From Minwuia thermotolerans (lineage in GTDB: Bacteria > Pseudomonadota > Alphaproteobacteria > Minwuiales > Minwuiaceae), in contig BQJF01000017.1 in the NCBI GenBank assembly GCA_021604565.1, positions 1 through 55,908 on the forward strand: a stretch of DNA of 55,908 nt. Reading direction: 5' to 3'. The notes under the pieces were generated by a model. The model searched no databases. It had not been told where the DNA came from and saw nothing but the letters and a program-made list of their open reading frames with translations. This document shows positions 43,726 to 53,292 of this stretch, piece by piece (positions within the stretch are counted from its first letter, which is position 1; each line of letters begins with the position of its first letter). Position numbers and translations under genes: made by a program.

Positions 43726-44238
43726 ATGGCTGATCCGAAACCCTACAACGTGCTGTTCCTGTGTACGGGCAATTCAGCGCGAAGCATCATCGCGGAAGCG
43801 ATACTGGCACGGGAAGGCGTGGGAAAGTTCAATGCCTACTCGGCTGGCAGCAACCCTGCGGGCGAGGTCCATCCCTATGCCAGGGAACTGCTGCGCAACC
43901 TCAATCACGACGTGAGCAGGTTCCGGTCCAAGAACTGGGACGAGTTCGGCGCGCCAGGCGCGCCGCACCTCGATTTCGTCTTCACGGTCTGTGACAACGC
44001 GGCACAGGAAGTCTGCCCGATCTGGCCCGGCCAGCCTATGTCCGCGCACTGGGGCCTGCCGGACCCTGCAAGCGTCGAAGGGGTGGAGGCAGTCAAGCGG
44101 CAGGCGTTCACGGAAACCTATAGAATGCTGAACAACCGCATCTCCATCTTCGTCAATCTGCCGCTGCGCACCCTCGACCGGTCACGTCTGCAAAGCAGGC
44201 TCACCGATATCGGCAAGGACAGGCCCGAGACCGACTGA
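43726..44238 (+). CDS. arsC: arsenate reductase, LMW protein-tyrosine-phosphatase type
   Basis: A 170-residue protein of the thioredoxin-coupled ArsC/LMW-PTP fold. The phosphate loop is CTGNSARS (Cys13 to Arg19), with a further Cys pair region VFTVCDNAAQEVCPIWPG and the DPA segment carrying the catalytic Asp (GLPDPASVEG). It would reduce arsenate to arsenite. Start at 43726 follows GGGAGG. The next gene is an aquaglyceroporin 15 bp later; together they match the Sinorhizobium ArsC-AqpS route in which arsenite leaves by passive channel flow. Confidence 0.92.
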   Translation: MADPKPYNVLFLCTGNSARSIIAEAILAREGVGKFNAYSAGSNPAGEVHPYARELLRNLNHDVSRFRSKNWDEFGAPGAPHLDFVFTVCDNAAQEVCPIWPGQPMSAHWGLPDPASVEGVEAVKRQAFTETYRMLNNRISIFVNLPLRTLDRSRLQSRLTDIGKDRPETD

Positions 44239-44253
44239 GGGACCGCGACTGAC

Positions 44254-44919
44254 ATGACAGCCTCGACCGGTCAGCGCCTCGTGGCGGAAGCCCTGGGGAC
44301 CGCAATCCTGCTGGCGACCGTCGTCGGGTCCGGAATCATGGGCCAGACCCTCGCCCAGGGAAACGACGCCATTGCCCTGCTTGGCAATACCATCGCCACG
44401 GGCGCCATTCTGGTGGTGCTGATCGTGATGTTCGGCCCGCTGTCTGGTGCACACTTCAACCCCGCGGTCACCCTGGTGTTCCTGCTCCGGGGGGAAATCC
44501 CCGCGCTCATCGCGGCCGTCTATGTCCTGGTCCAGGTGGCCGGCGGCATTGGCGGCGTGATGGCAGCGCACATGATGTTCGAGATGGACATGGTCAGCGC
44601 CTTTGCCCGCCCCCGCACCGGTATCGGACAGTGGTTCGCGGAGGGCGTGGCGACCTTCGGTCTGGTGCTGACGATCCTCGGTACGGTGCGCCACCGTCCG
44701 GCCTGGGTCGGTCCGGCAGTCGGCCTCTACATCACCGCCGGATACTGGTTCACCGCCTCCACCAGCTTCGCCAACCCCGCCGTCACGATAGCCCGCAGCC
44801 TGACCGGCAGCTTTGCGGGTATCGGAGCCGCCGATGTTCCCGGGTTCATCCTGTCGCAGGTCGCCGGAGCGGTCATTGCCTGGGCCGTGGGCAGGTATCT
44901 CTTCGACGACGACGACTGA
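44254..44919 (+). CDS. aquaporin-family channel (AqpS-like, arsenite efflux)
   Basis: A 221-residue six-helix MIP channel. Both pore half-helices are present: HFNPAVTLVF and FANPAVTIARSL. The arginine of the selectivity filter follows the second NPA. It lies directly behind arsC, so it most likely releases arsenite (as AqpS), with methylarsenicals or glycerol as other permeants. The C-terminus is a short acidic tail (FDDDD). Confidence 0.9.
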   Translation: MTASTGQRLVAEALGTAILLATVVGSGIMGQTLAQGNDAIALLGNTIATGAILVVLIVMFGPLSGAHFNPAVTLVFLLRGEIPALIAAVYVLVQVAGGIGGVMAAHMMFEMDMVSAFARPRTGIGQWFAEGVATFGLVLTILGTVRHRPAWVGPAVGLYITAGYWFTASTSFANPAVTIARSLTGSFAGIGAADVPGFILSQVAGAVIAWAVGRYLFDDDD

Positions 44920-44977
44920 TACCATCGGGACGGTGGCACGCGGTTCCTGCAGGGGTCCGGAAGTTGCCGCAGCGGAG

Positions 44978-47026
44978 TCAGGATGCGTCCGAACGGCTCC
45001 GCTCCAGCTCCGCCTTGAACTCCGGCACCAGTTCCTTCAGCAGCGTCAGGGTACGATCCGTCCGGCGGGCATGGGCGTGGGCCCTGAGTTCGTCGAGGGC
45101 GCGGCGCAGGATGGCCAGATCGACCGCGCGCGGCGAAGCAAGGAAGACACCCTCCACGGCGGTTGCATCATCGGTCTCCGAATTGTGCAGCAGTTCCTCG
45201 TAGAGCTTCTCCCCGGGACGCAGGCCGGTGAAGGCGATCTCCACATCCCGATCCGGCCTGAGACCGGCGAGGCGGATCATCATCCGTGCCAGGTCCTGGA
45301 TACGTACCGGGTCCCCCATGTCGAGCACGTGAATCCGCCCCGTTTCAGTGCTTTCGCCCCCGGCGCCTCCGCTACCGGTGCCCCGGTGTGCAGCCGCTGC
45401 CAGCACCAGTTCCACCGCCTCGCGGATGGTCATGAAATAGCGGGTGATCTCCGGATGTGTGACGGTCAGGGGCCCGCCCGCAGCGAGCTGGCGCTGGAAC
45501 AACGGCACCACGGAACCGGTGGAACCCAGGACATTGCCGAAGCGAACCGTGACGAAGCGTGGCGCGCCCCCCGCGCGGGCGCATTCGATATCCAGTGCCT
45601 GCGCATAGGCCTCTGCCAGCCGTTTCGTCGCCCCCATGACATTGGCCGGGTTCACGGCCTTGTCGGATGAAATCAGCACCACGACACCGACGCCATGCGC
45701 ACGACAGGCATCGGCGACATTGCGGGTGCCGATGACGTTGGTCAGCACCCCTTCCTCGATATTGCCTTCCACCAGCGGCACATGTTTCAGCGCGGCGGCG
45801 TGAAACACGATATCCGGCGCGAAACCGGCAATGACGCCGTTCATCCGCTCCGCATCGCGCACGTCTGCCAGCGTCATGTGCCGGCGCAGCTCGGGCCAGC
45901 GCTCGGACACTTCCATGTCGATGGTGTAGAGCGCGAATTCTGACAGATCGACAAGCGCCAGCTCCGACGGACCAAGTTCAGCCACCTGTCGCACCAGTTC
46001 GCTGCCGATCGACCCACCCGCACCGGTTACCAGCACGCGGCGTCCCGTGATCAGCCCCTGCATCGCCGCGCGATCCAGCCGCTTCTGCGGACGGCCCAGC
46101 AGATCCTCCACCTGGACCTGGCGGACTTCGACCCGGTTGACGCCGACCCCGGTCTCCAGCGCACCCATGTCCGGCACCCGGCTGAGCGGCAGGCCGATCT
46201 TCTCCGTCCGTTCCAGCAGATCGTGCAGCAGGTCCGGGTTCAGTTCGCGCTTGGTGACGATGGCGCGCTGCGGACGGCGGTGCCTGGCCTCCAGCGCGGC
46301 AACGACGGATGCCATGTCGTCCAGCCCGCCCATGACCGGCACCCCGCGAATGGACCGCCCGACCCGCTTCCCCGACTCGTCCAGGATACCGACGGGATGA
46401 TAGCTGGTGGTGCCGCGATCCACCTCCCGCAGAAAGAGTTCCGTCCCCGATCCCGCGCCGATCAGCAGCACCGGCACGCCCTCCCCCCGTGTCCTGCGCG
46501 CCAGACCGAGGGAGCCAAGCCCCCCCTCCACCCGCAGCCGCAGCAGCAGCCGCGGCCCGACAAGCAACGCCACCAGCAGGATGTAGTTGATGAACGGCAC
46601 CGTGCGCGGCAGCGTGTCGAGCCGGTTGTAGGCGAACAGCGCGAGATAGGAGAACAGCACCACGATGGCGGTCGCCTGCAGGATCTTCACCAGATCCCGC
46701 ATCGAGACATAGCGCCAGACCGCGCGATGCAGTCCGAACAGGGCGAAGACCACCAGCGACAGTGGCACCAGAACCAGCGTCGCCTCCAGCCACATGTGCG
46801 ACGTGATCTCGTAGCCGCCCAGACCGTAGCGCAGGATCATCGCCCCGATGAAGGCCATCGGGGCGGCGGCAACATCCCAGGCAAGACTCATGTAGGGTTT
46901 GAAACGCAGACGCATCAGCGCGGATATCCCGGAAAAGGGGCGATTCACGCTTCTTATCACGCGAAAGATCATTGGTGAAACATCAGCCGCTTGACGCAAC
47001 CGGTCGAAGGGGGCCAATCGCCGCAT
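44978..47026 (-). CDS. NDP-sugar 4,6-dehydratase/epimerase, CapD/WbpM type
   Basis: A 682-residue membrane protein of polysaccharide synthesis. Four transmembrane helices (about 45-165) are followed by a CoA-binding-like Rossmann domain (VLLIGAGSG) and a short-chain dehydrogenase domain with TGAGGSIGSE (about 334), the SSDKAVNPANVMGATK active-site stretch (Met replaces the usual Tyr of YxxxK, as in WbpM/FlaA1) and the C-terminal GLRPGEKLYEELL. It would act on UDP-GlcNAc-type sugars on the cytosolic face. Start at 47026 has AAAGGCGG upstream. Divergent from gatC. Confidence 0.92.
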   Translation of the reverse strand: MRRLAPFDRLRQAADVSPMIFRVIRSVNRPFSGISALMRLRFKPYMSLAWDVAAAPMAFIGAMILRYGLGGYEITSHMWLEATLVLVPLSLVVFALFGLHRAVWRYVSMRDLVKILQATAIVVLFSYLALFAYNRLDTLPRTVPFINYILLVALLVGPRLLLRLRVEGGLGSLGLARRTRGEGVPVLLIGAGSGTELFLREVDRGTTSYHPVGILDESGKRVGRSIRGVPVMGGLDDMASVVAALEARHRRPQRAIVTKRELNPDLLHDLLERTEKIGLPLSRVPDMGALETGVGVNRVEVRQVQVEDLLGRPQKRLDRAAMQGLITGRRVLVTGAGGSIGSELVRQVAELGPSELALVDLSEFALYTIDMEVSERWPELRRHMTLADVRDAERMNGVIAGFAPDIVFHAAALKHVPLVEGNIEEGVLTNVIGTRNVADACRAHGVGVVVLISSDKAVNPANVMGATKRLAEAYAQALDIECARAGGAPRFVTVRFGNVLGSTGSVVPLFQRQLAAGGPLTVTHPEITRYFMTIREAVELVLAAAAHRGTGSGGAGGESTETGRIHVLDMGDPVRIQDLARMMIRLAGLRPDRDVEIAFTGLRPGEKLYEELLHNSETDDATAVEGVFLASPRAVDLAILRRALDELRAHAHARRTDRTLTLLKELVPEFKAELERSRSDAS

Positions 47027-47117
47027 CGCTTGCCGCCTTTCTGTCCCGATGATAGGTACACCGCGCGGCGGCACTGTTCCGGCGCAGGCCTGATTTCATG
47101 ACCGGGAAGAGAATGCC

Positions 47118-47405
47118 ATGTCGCTAGACAAGGACACCGTGCGGCGCGTCGCCAGACTGGCGCGGATCGAGGTGGCGGAGGATCGGCTGGAGGCCCTGGG
47201 CCAGGAGCTGAACCAGATCATCGGCTTTGTCGAGCAACTGGACGAGGTTGATACGTCCTCGGTCGCGCCCATGACCTCGGTCGCGAAGCAGAAGCTGCGC
47301 TGGCGGGCCGATGAGGTCACCAGCGGCGGACAGGCAGAGAAGGTGACGGCGAATGCGCCCTCATCCGACATGAACTTCTTCGTGGTGCCGAAGGTGGTCG
47401 AATAA
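47118..47405 (+). CDS. gatC: Asp-tRNA(Asn)/Glu-tRNA(Gln) amidotransferase subunit GatC
   Basis: A 95-residue belt subunit that wraps GatA and stabilises the complex. The helix [28 protein letters not shown] (split motif [12 protein letters not shown] and [15 protein letters not shown]) and the [16 protein letters not shown] segment are typical. Its stop shares one base with the gatA start (TAATG). Confidence 0.95.
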   Translation: MSLDKDTVRRVARLARIEVAEDRLEALGQELNQIIGFVEQLDEVDTSSVAPMTSVAKQKLRWRADEVTSGGQAEKVTANAPSSDMNFFVVPKVVE

Positions 47406-48892
47406 TGGCGGCGAACAGTGAACTGACCGGCCTGACCCTGGCCCAGGCGCGCGACGCGCTGGCGAAGGGCGAGACAACCAGTGTCGAACTGACGGAAGCC
47501 TATATCGACACCATTTCCACGGCGCGCCCGCTGAACGCCTTCGTCACCGAGACTCCGGAGAAGGCCATGGAGATGGCGAAGGCCTCCGACGCGCGGCGTG
47601 CATCGGGCACCGTCGGCGCCATGGAGGGTCTGCCGCTGGGTATCAAGGACCTGTTCTGCACAAAGGACGTTCTGAGCACCGCCAGCAGCCATATCCTCGA
47701 CGGGTTCCAGCCGCCCTATGAGTCCACCGTGACCACGAACCTGTGGAACGCGGGCGCGGTGATGCTGGGCAAGCTGAACATGGACGAGTTCGCCATGGGC
47801 TCGTCCAACGAGACCAGCCACTACGGCCCCGTTGCCAATCCCTGGCGGCCGGAGGGCGACAACCGCACCTTCGTGCCCGGTGGCTCGTCAGGCGGATCGG
47901 CCAGTTCGGTCGCGGCGGAGATCGTGGTGGCAGCAACCGGCACCGACACCGGCGGTTCCATCCGCCAGCCTGCATCCTTCACCGGCATCGTCGGCGCGAA
48001 GCCGACCTATGGCCGCTGTTCGCGCTTCGGCGTCGTGGCCTTTGCCTCCTCGCTGGACCAGGCCGGGCCGATGACACGCACCGTGAAGGACGCGGCCATC
48101 ATGATGGGGTCGATGGTGGGCTTCGATTCGATGGATTCCACCTCCGTCGACATGCCCGTTCCGGATTTCGAGAGCGCCCTGACCGGGGACATCCGTGGCC
48201 TGAAGATCGGCATTCCGGCAGAGTACCGCATCGACGGCATGCCGGCGGAGATCGAGAAGCTGTGGCAGCAGGGCGAAGCCTGGCTGCGGGACGCGGGCGC
48301 GGAGATCGTGCCGATCAGCCTGCCACACACGAAGTACGCCCTGCCCGCCTATTACATCGTAGCCCCGGCAGAGGCCTCATCGAATCTGGCCCGCTACGAC
48401 GGCATGCGCTTCGGCCTGCGGGTCGAGGGCCAGGACCTGACGAAGACCTACGAGAAGACGCGGGCAGAGGGCTTCGGGGCGGAGGTCCAGCGCCGCATCA
48501 TGATCGGTACCTATGTGCTGTCGGCAGGTTACTACGACGCCTATTACCTGAAGGCGCAGAAGGTCCGGACCCTGATCGGACAGGATTTCGAACAGGCCTT
48601 CGGGCAGGTGGACGCAATCCTGACCCCCACTGCACCGTCCGCAGCCTTCGCGGCGGGGGAGAAATCGGGCGATCCGATCGCCATGTACCTGAATGACGTG
48701 TTCACGGTCCCCGCCTCAATGGCCGGGCTGCCGGGCATGTCGGTACCCGCTGGCCTGTCGGACAACGGCATGCCGCTGGGGCTGCAGGTGCTGGCCCCGG
48801 CATTCGACGAGATGACCATGTTCCGTGTGGGGGGCGTGCTGGAAAGCGCCGCCGCCTTCACCGCACGACCCAACAAGTGGTGGCTGGCATGA
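47405..48892 (+). CDS. gatA: Asp-tRNA(Asn)/Glu-tRNA(Gln) amidotransferase subunit GatA
   Basis: A 495-residue amidase-signature enzyme that frees ammonia from glutamine and passes it to GatB. The Ser-cisSer-Lys triad is in [10 protein letters not shown] (Lys), [14 protein letters not shown] (cis-Ser) and [14 protein letters not shown] (nucleophile Ser). Its stop overlaps the gatB start by four bases. Confidence 0.96.
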   Translation: MAANSELTGLTLAQARDALAKGETTSVELTEAYIDTISTARPLNAFVTETPEKAMEMAKASDARRASGTVGAMEGLPLGIKDLFCTKDVLSTASSHILDGFQPPYESTVTTNLWNAGAVMLGKLNMDEFAMGSSNETSHYGPVANPWRPEGDNRTFVPGGSSGGSASSVAAEIVVAATGTDTGGSIRQPASFTGIVGAKPTYGRCSRFGVVAFASSLDQAGPMTRTVKDAAIMMGSMVGFDSMDSTSVDMPVPDFESALTGDIRGLKIGIPAEYRIDGMPAEIEKLWQQGEAWLRDAGAEIVPISLPHTKYALPAYYIVAPAEASSNLARYDGMRFGLRVEGQDLTKTYEKTRAEGFGAEVQRRIMIGTYVLSAGYYDAYYLKAQKVRTLIGQDFEQAFGQVDAILTPTAPSAAFAAGEKSGDPIAMYLNDVFTVPASMAGLPGMSVPAGLSDNGMPLGLQVLAPAFDEMTMFRVGGVLESAAAFTARPNKWWLA

Positions 48893-50367
48893 GAGAGATC
48901 CCGACCAACCCTGCCAACCTGATCGCGGGCGAGACCGGCGACTGGGAAATCGTCATGGGTCTGGAGATCCACGCCCAGGTATCATCGAACGCCAAGCTGT
49001 TCTCCGGCGCATCGACCGAGTTCGGTGCTGACCCGAACAGCCAGGTCAGCTTCGTCGATGCGGGCCTGCCCGGCATGCTGCCGACGATCAACGAACGCTG
49101 CGTCGAGCAGGCGGTGCGTACCGGCATGGGCCTGAATGCGGAGATCAATCTCTACTCCGTGTTCGACCGGAAGAACTATTTCTATCCGGACCTGCCGCAG
49201 GGCTATCAGATCAGCCAGTTCAAGCAGCCCATCGTCGGACGCGGCATGGTCACCATCGAACTGTCGGACGGCACCACGAAGGAAATCGGCGTGGAACGGC
49301 TGCATCTGGAGCAGGATGCCGGCAAGAGCCTGCATGACCAGCATCCCTCCCAGACCTACGTCGATCTGAACCGTTGTGGCGTCGCGCTGATGGAGATCGT
49401 CTCCGACCCCGACATGCGCTCGGCGGAGGAAGCCTCCGCCTATGTGGAGAAGGTGCAGCGCATCGTGCGCTATGTCGGCTCCTGCGACGGGGTGATGGCG
49501 GAGGGCTCGTTGCGGGCCGACGTCAATGTCTCGGTGCGCCGTCCGGGCGGGGAGCTTGGCACGCGCTGCGAGATCAAGAACGTCAATTCCATGCGCTTCA
49601 TCCGCCAGGCCATCGAGTATGAGGCCCGCCGCCAGATCGAGATTCTGGAGGATGGTGGCAGGATCGACCAGGAAACCCGGCTCTACGACCCGAACAAGGG
49701 CGTCACCCGATCCATGCGGTCGAAGGAGGAAGCACACGACTATCGCTACTTCCCCGACCCGGACCTGCTGCCGCTGGAGATGGAACAGGAATGGGTGGAC
49801 GCGATCCGCGCCAGCCTGCCGGAACTGCCAGATGTGAAGAAGGCCCGCTTCATGGCCGACTTCGGCCTGTCCGAATATGACGCCCGGACACTGGTCTCGG
49901 ACCGTGAGTCCGCCGACTACTACGAGGCCGTGGCCAGCGGGCGCGACCCGAAGCTATCCGCCAACTGGGTGACGACGGACCTGTTCGGATATCTGAACCG
50001 TACCGGCATCAACATCGCCGAAAGCCCCATCAAGGCAGCGCAGCTTGGCCAGTTGATCGACCGCATCATCGACAAGACCATTTCCGGTCGTATCGCCAAG
50101 GAAGTGTTCGAGGTGATGTGCGAGACCCATCAGGACCCGGACGCGATCATCGCGGAGAAGGGGCTGAAGCAGGTCACCGACGAAGGCGCGATCACGGCGG
50201 TCGTCGATCAGGTGATCGCGGAGAACCCGGACAAGGTGGCCGACGTGCAGGGCGGCAAGGAAAAGCTGCTCGGCTGGTTCACCGGTCAGGTCATGAAGCT
50301 GTCGGGCGGCAAGGCCAACCCGCAGGCCGTCAATAAGATCCTGCGCGAGAAGATCCTGGGCGGCTGA
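48889..50367 (+). CDS. gatB: Asp-tRNA(Asn)/Glu-tRNA(Gln) amidotransferase subunit GatB
   Basis: A 492-residue kinase/transamidase subunit that phosphorylates mischarged Glu-tRNA(Gln) or Asp-tRNA(Asn). Family blocks: [28 protein letters not shown], the zinc-less [38 protein letters not shown] (in part) and [14 protein letters not shown]; the C-terminal GatB/YqeY tail ends at [12 protein letters not shown]. The ATG at 48889 overlaps the gatA stop (ATGA), the usual coupled arrangement. Confidence 0.96.
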   Translation: MREIPTNPANLIAGETGDWEIVMGLEIHAQVSSNAKLFSGASTEFGADPNSQVSFVDAGLPGMLPTINERCVEQAVRTGMGLNAEINLYSVFDRKNYFYPDLPQGYQISQFKQPIVGRGMVTIELSDGTTKEIGVERLHLEQDAGKSLHDQHPSQTYVDLNRCGVALMEIVSDPDMRSAEEASAYVEKVQRIVRYVGSCDGVMAEGSLRADVNVSVRRPGGELGTRCEIKNVNSMRFIRQAIEYEARRQIEILEDGGRIDQETRLYDPNKGVTRSMRSKEEAHDYRYFPDPDLLPLEMEQEWVDAIRASLPELPDVKKARFMADFGLSEYDARTLVSDRESADYYEAVASGRDPKLSANWVTTDLFGYLNRTGINIAESPIKAAQLGQLIDRIIDKTISGRIAKEVFEVMCETHQDPDAIIAEKGLKQVTDEGAITAVVDQVIAENPDKVADVQGGKEKLLGWFTGQVMKLSGGKANPQAVNKILREKILGG

Positions 50368-50398
50368 CGACAGCGACCGGACGAACCACAAATGGAAA

Positions 50399-50429
50399 CA
50401 TCGCCCCGATTTCTGATGTCGGGGCGATG
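50399..50429. terminator. 11-bp hairpin downstream of gatB
   Basis: Perfect arms CATCGCCCCGA (50399-50409) and TCGGGGCGATG (50419-50429) with a 9-nt loop lie between the convergent gatB and lipoprotein genes. It lacks a T-run, so it is a probable bidirectional transcription block rather than a classic intrinsic terminator. Confidence 0.6.
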
Positions 50430-50458
50430 ATCCGATGCAGACGAAAATGCAGACCGGA

Positions 50459-50860
50459 TTACTCGGTGGGCGCTGTCTCGGCAGGCTTTTCCTCGAACTT
50501 CACCTTCGGCTCGGGCACATCGCATCCCTTCCGCGCGGCCACTTCGCGAAGCCAGAGATTGCGGCGCCGATAGGAATCGATCTCGATCCGTTCCGCGTCC
50601 TTGAAGTCCATGAAGAACAGGGGCACGAGCAGGAAGGCACCCGCAACACCAAGAGCCACGTTCTTGCCCGTGGCGTCTTCACCGGGCAGGCGTTTGACGA
50701 TCTCGTTCTCGTTTGTCGAAATTTCGAAACGAAGACCCTCGCAGGTGCGTTCTTCATCGCCCGGCTGATACTGCGACACCGGATTCGGTGACGAACCACC
50801 ACAGGCGGCCAGCAGAAGTGACGCCGAAACCATTGATGAAACCACAAGAGATGCGCGCAC
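50459..50860 (-). CDS. small lipoprotein of unknown function
   Basis: A 133-residue protein with a lipoprotein signal: a basic start, hydrophobic core and lipobox LLAAC followed by GGSSPNP. The mature part holds a Cys (TCEGLRFEIS), a hydrophobic stretch (VALGVAGAFLLVPLFFMDF) and a charged IDSYRRRNLWLREVAARKGC segment; the end is acidic. The GTG at 50860 is chosen because GAAAAGGA sits 8 bp upstream. Similar small lipoproteins are scattered through proteobacteria without known function. It probably sits in the inner or outer membrane facing the periplasm. Confidence 0.8.
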   Translation of the reverse strand: MRASLVVSSMVSASLLLAACGGSSPNPVSQYQPGDEERTCEGLRFEISTNENEIVKRLPGEDATGKNVALGVAGAFLLVPLFFMDFKDAERIEIDSYRRRNLWLREVAARKGCDVPEPKVKFEEKPAETAPTE

Positions 50861-50972
50861 AGGAGTATCCTTTTCCCGCAAAGGTGAATTACTTCAGCCG
50901 GAATACAGGAACCGGTTCAGGCACGTCCATCGAAACATGCCGCCGTCTGGCAGCCATGCAGACCTGATGCGA

Positions 50973-51608
50973 TTACTCGGCGGCCTTCGTCTTGTCGCGA
51001 TAGAGCTGATACAGCTTCTGCACCTTCGGGGCGGCGAGGTGGGCGATGTAGGGCTGGGTCGGGTTCCGGGCGGCGTAGTTCTGGTGGTAGTCCTCCCCGT
51101 CGAAGAAGGTCTCCAGCGGCTCCAGCACCGTGGCGACGGGCTGGTCGAAGACCCCGGCCTCGTTGATCCGGGCGATATAGGCCTCCGCCACGCGTTTCTG
51201 TTCGTCGTCGAGCCAGAAGATGGCGGAGCGGTACTGGCGACCGATATCGTTGCCCTGCCGGTCCTTCTGGGTTGGGTCGTGGGCCACGGCGAAGAATATC
51301 TTCAGCAGTTCGCCATAGCTGATCAGGTTCGGGTCGTAGCGCACCTCGATCACTTCCGCATGATCGGTGCGGCCGGTGCAGACGCTGCGGTAGTCGGCGG
51401 TATCCGCCGTGCCGCCCGCGTAGCCGGAAACCACCGAATGCACGCCCTTCAGTTCCAGATAGACCGCCTCCACACACCAGAAGCAGCCACCGGCCAGGAT
51501 CGCGATCTGCTCCTCCTCCGTCGGTGCCACATCGATCGCGGGGTCGGGAAACTCCTTCGACACCACACCGAAGGCACCATCGTCTCGCTTGCTGCCGAAT
51601 AGGGCCAT
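50973..51608 (-). CDS. msrA: peptide-methionine (S)-S-oxide reductase
   Basis: A 211-residue MsrA. The catalytic motif GGCFWCVEAVY contains the nucleophile Cys42 and Cys45; VSGYAGGT, HAEVIEVRYDP and the C-terminal DYHQNYAARNP substrate segment are typical. It repairs oxidised methionine in the cytosol. Transcribed toward the lipoprotein gene, 112 bp away. Confidence 0.95.
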   Translation of the reverse strand: MALFGSKRDDGAFGVVSKEFPDPAIDVAPTEEEQIAILAGGCFWCVEAVYLELKGVHSVVSGYAGGTADTADYRSVCTGRTDHAEVIEVRYDPNLISYGELLKIFFAVAHDPTQKDRQGNDIGRQYRSAIFWLDDEQKRVAEAYIARINEAGVFDQPVATVLEPLETFFDGEDYHQNYAARNPTQPYIAHLAAPKVQKLYQLYRDKTKAAE

Positions 51609-51678
51609 GATCCGTTCCTCCGTTGGCGTTTCCGTGTCCCCCTGCAGGTGGTCCCCGCCGGGGTGATTGTCAAACCGT

Positions 51679-53292
51679 TCAGCCGTCCAGCAGCTTCCTC
51701 AGTTCACCCTTCTGGATCTTGCCCGTGGCTGTCATGGCGAATTCCACCACGAAGCGGACAAGACGTGGGGCCTTGTAGCTGGCCATGTTGGCGCGGCAGT
51801 GCTCCTGCACGGCCTCCACGGTCAGGGAAGCGCCCGGCCTGCACTGGATGAAGGCACCCACTTCCTCCCCGAACAGCTTGTCCGGCACGCCGATGACCGC
51901 GCAGAGCGACACCTCCGGCAGCATGTAGATCACATCCTCGACCTCGGTGGAGTAGATGTTCTCCCCGCCACGGATGATCATGTCCTTGGCGCGGTCCACC
52001 AGGAACAGGTAGCCGTCCGCGTCGCGATAGCCCAGGTCGCCTGTGTGCAGCCAGCCGCCGCGCAGGGTCTCCTCCGTCGCTTCCGGGCGGTTGAGATAGC
52101 CGACCATGTTCTGCGGCCCCCGGCTGACCAGTTCACCCACCGCACCCTGCGGAACCTCCTGGTCCTGATCGTCGACCACCCGCAGCTCGCTGCCGGGAAT
52201 GGCCAGACCGACGGAGCCGATCTTCCTGAACGCTTCCGCCGACGAGAGCGCCACCAGCATGCCCGTGCTCTCCGTCTGGCCCATGCAGTGGATCAGCCCG
52301 GCGTTCGGATACATGTCCTGCACTGCCTGCAGCCGGTCCATGGCCATGGGTGCGGCGCCGAACCCGATCATCCGCACGTGGCTGAAGTCCAGTTCCTGCT
52401 TCAGCGGATGCTGCTCCATCATCAGCAACTGGCTCGGCACCGCGAAGAAGGCGTCGATCCGGTCCTCGGCGATCACGCGCATCGTGCGCTCGGTCTGATA
52501 GCTGTCGATGATCAGGGTCGCGCCAAGACTCAGGGTCACCAGAAAGAAGACATGGCTGGCGATGTGAAACATCGGCGTGCAGGCAAGGAACCTCATGTCG
52601 GTGCCGGGATACTCCCAGGCCTCCGGCATCATCAGCGCCCCGGCGATCAGGCTGTGATGGGTATGGATGACGCCCTTGGGCGTTCCCGTGGTGCCGGAAG
52701 TGTAATAGATGGCCGCTTGGTCATGCACATCGATGCCACTGCTCGGCTGCCAGTCACCGGCATCGGACGGCGGCGGGTCACGGTCCACCACGAAGCGTGG
52801 CGGAGACCGATCCGCCAGCGCCAGCGCGGCATCGATCAGATCGTCGAAGCGGCTTTCCTGAACGAACAGCACCGGTGCCGAATCCTGCACCATGAAGGCC
52901 AGTTCGCGCGGCACCAGCTTCGGATTGATCGGCACCGCAACGGCCCCGGCGGCGAGGATCGCCAGATACCAGACCGCATAGTGATCCGAATTGTCGATCA
53001 GCAGTTCGACCCGGTCACCCGGCCGCACGCCGAACCGGTCCGTCAGCATGGCGCGCGTGGCCTGTATCCGGCGCATCATCGCGGCATAGCTGGTCTCCCG
53101 CCCCTGAAACACCATCGCGCTCCGGTCGGGGTCATGCGCCGCCGCACGCGCCACCAGGTCCGTGAAGGTCAGTTCACCGCTGATCCCGTAGCGGTCCCGC
53201 ATCTCCGCCACGAAATCGTTCGGGGTCACGTCGTAGCGACGCTCACGGGGTTGCAGCAGCGGGAACCCGGTCGCCATGCCGACCCCGTTCAT
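51679..53292 (-). CDS. acyl-CoA synthetase (AMP-binding, long/medium-chain type)
   Basis: A 537-residue ANL-superfamily ligase that activates a carboxylate via acyl-AMP to acyl-CoA. The P-loop YYTSGTTGTPKGV, the adenylate motif WLHTGDLGYRDADGYLFL with hinge DRAKDMIIRGGENIYSTEVE (in two parts) and the C-terminal catalytic Lys of TGKIQKGELRK are present. The frame is open for 1.4 kb further upstream over the next gene, but the ATG at 53292 forms an ATGA overlap with that gene's stop and fits the family length, so the longer frame is not used. The substrate chain is unknown. Confidence 0.92.
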   Translation of the reverse strand: MNGVGMATGFPLLQPRERRYDVTPNDFVAEMRDRYGISGELTFTDLVARAAAHDPDRSAMVFQGRETSYAAMMRRIQATRAMLTDRFGVRPGDRVELLIDNSDHYAVWYLAILAAGAVAVPINPKLVPRELAFMVQDSAPVLFVQESRFDDLIDAALALADRSPPRFVVDRDPPPSDAGDWQPSSGIDVHDQAAIYYTSGTTGTPKGVIHTHHSLIAGALMMPEAWEYPGTDMRFLACTPMFHIASHVFFLVTLSLGATLIIDSYQTERTMRVIAEDRIDAFFAVPSQLLMMEQHPLKQELDFSHVRMIGFGAAPMAMDRLQAVQDMYPNAGLIHCMGQTESTGMLVALSSAEAFRKIGSVGLAIPGSELRVVDDQDQEVPQGAVGELVSRGPQNMVGYLNRPEATEETLRGGWLHTGDLGYRDADGYLFLVDRAKDMIIRGGENIYSTEVEDVIYMLPEVSLCAVIGVPDKLFGEEVGAFIQCRPGASLTVEAVQEHCRANMASYKAPRLVRFVVEFAMTATGKIQKGELRKLLDG

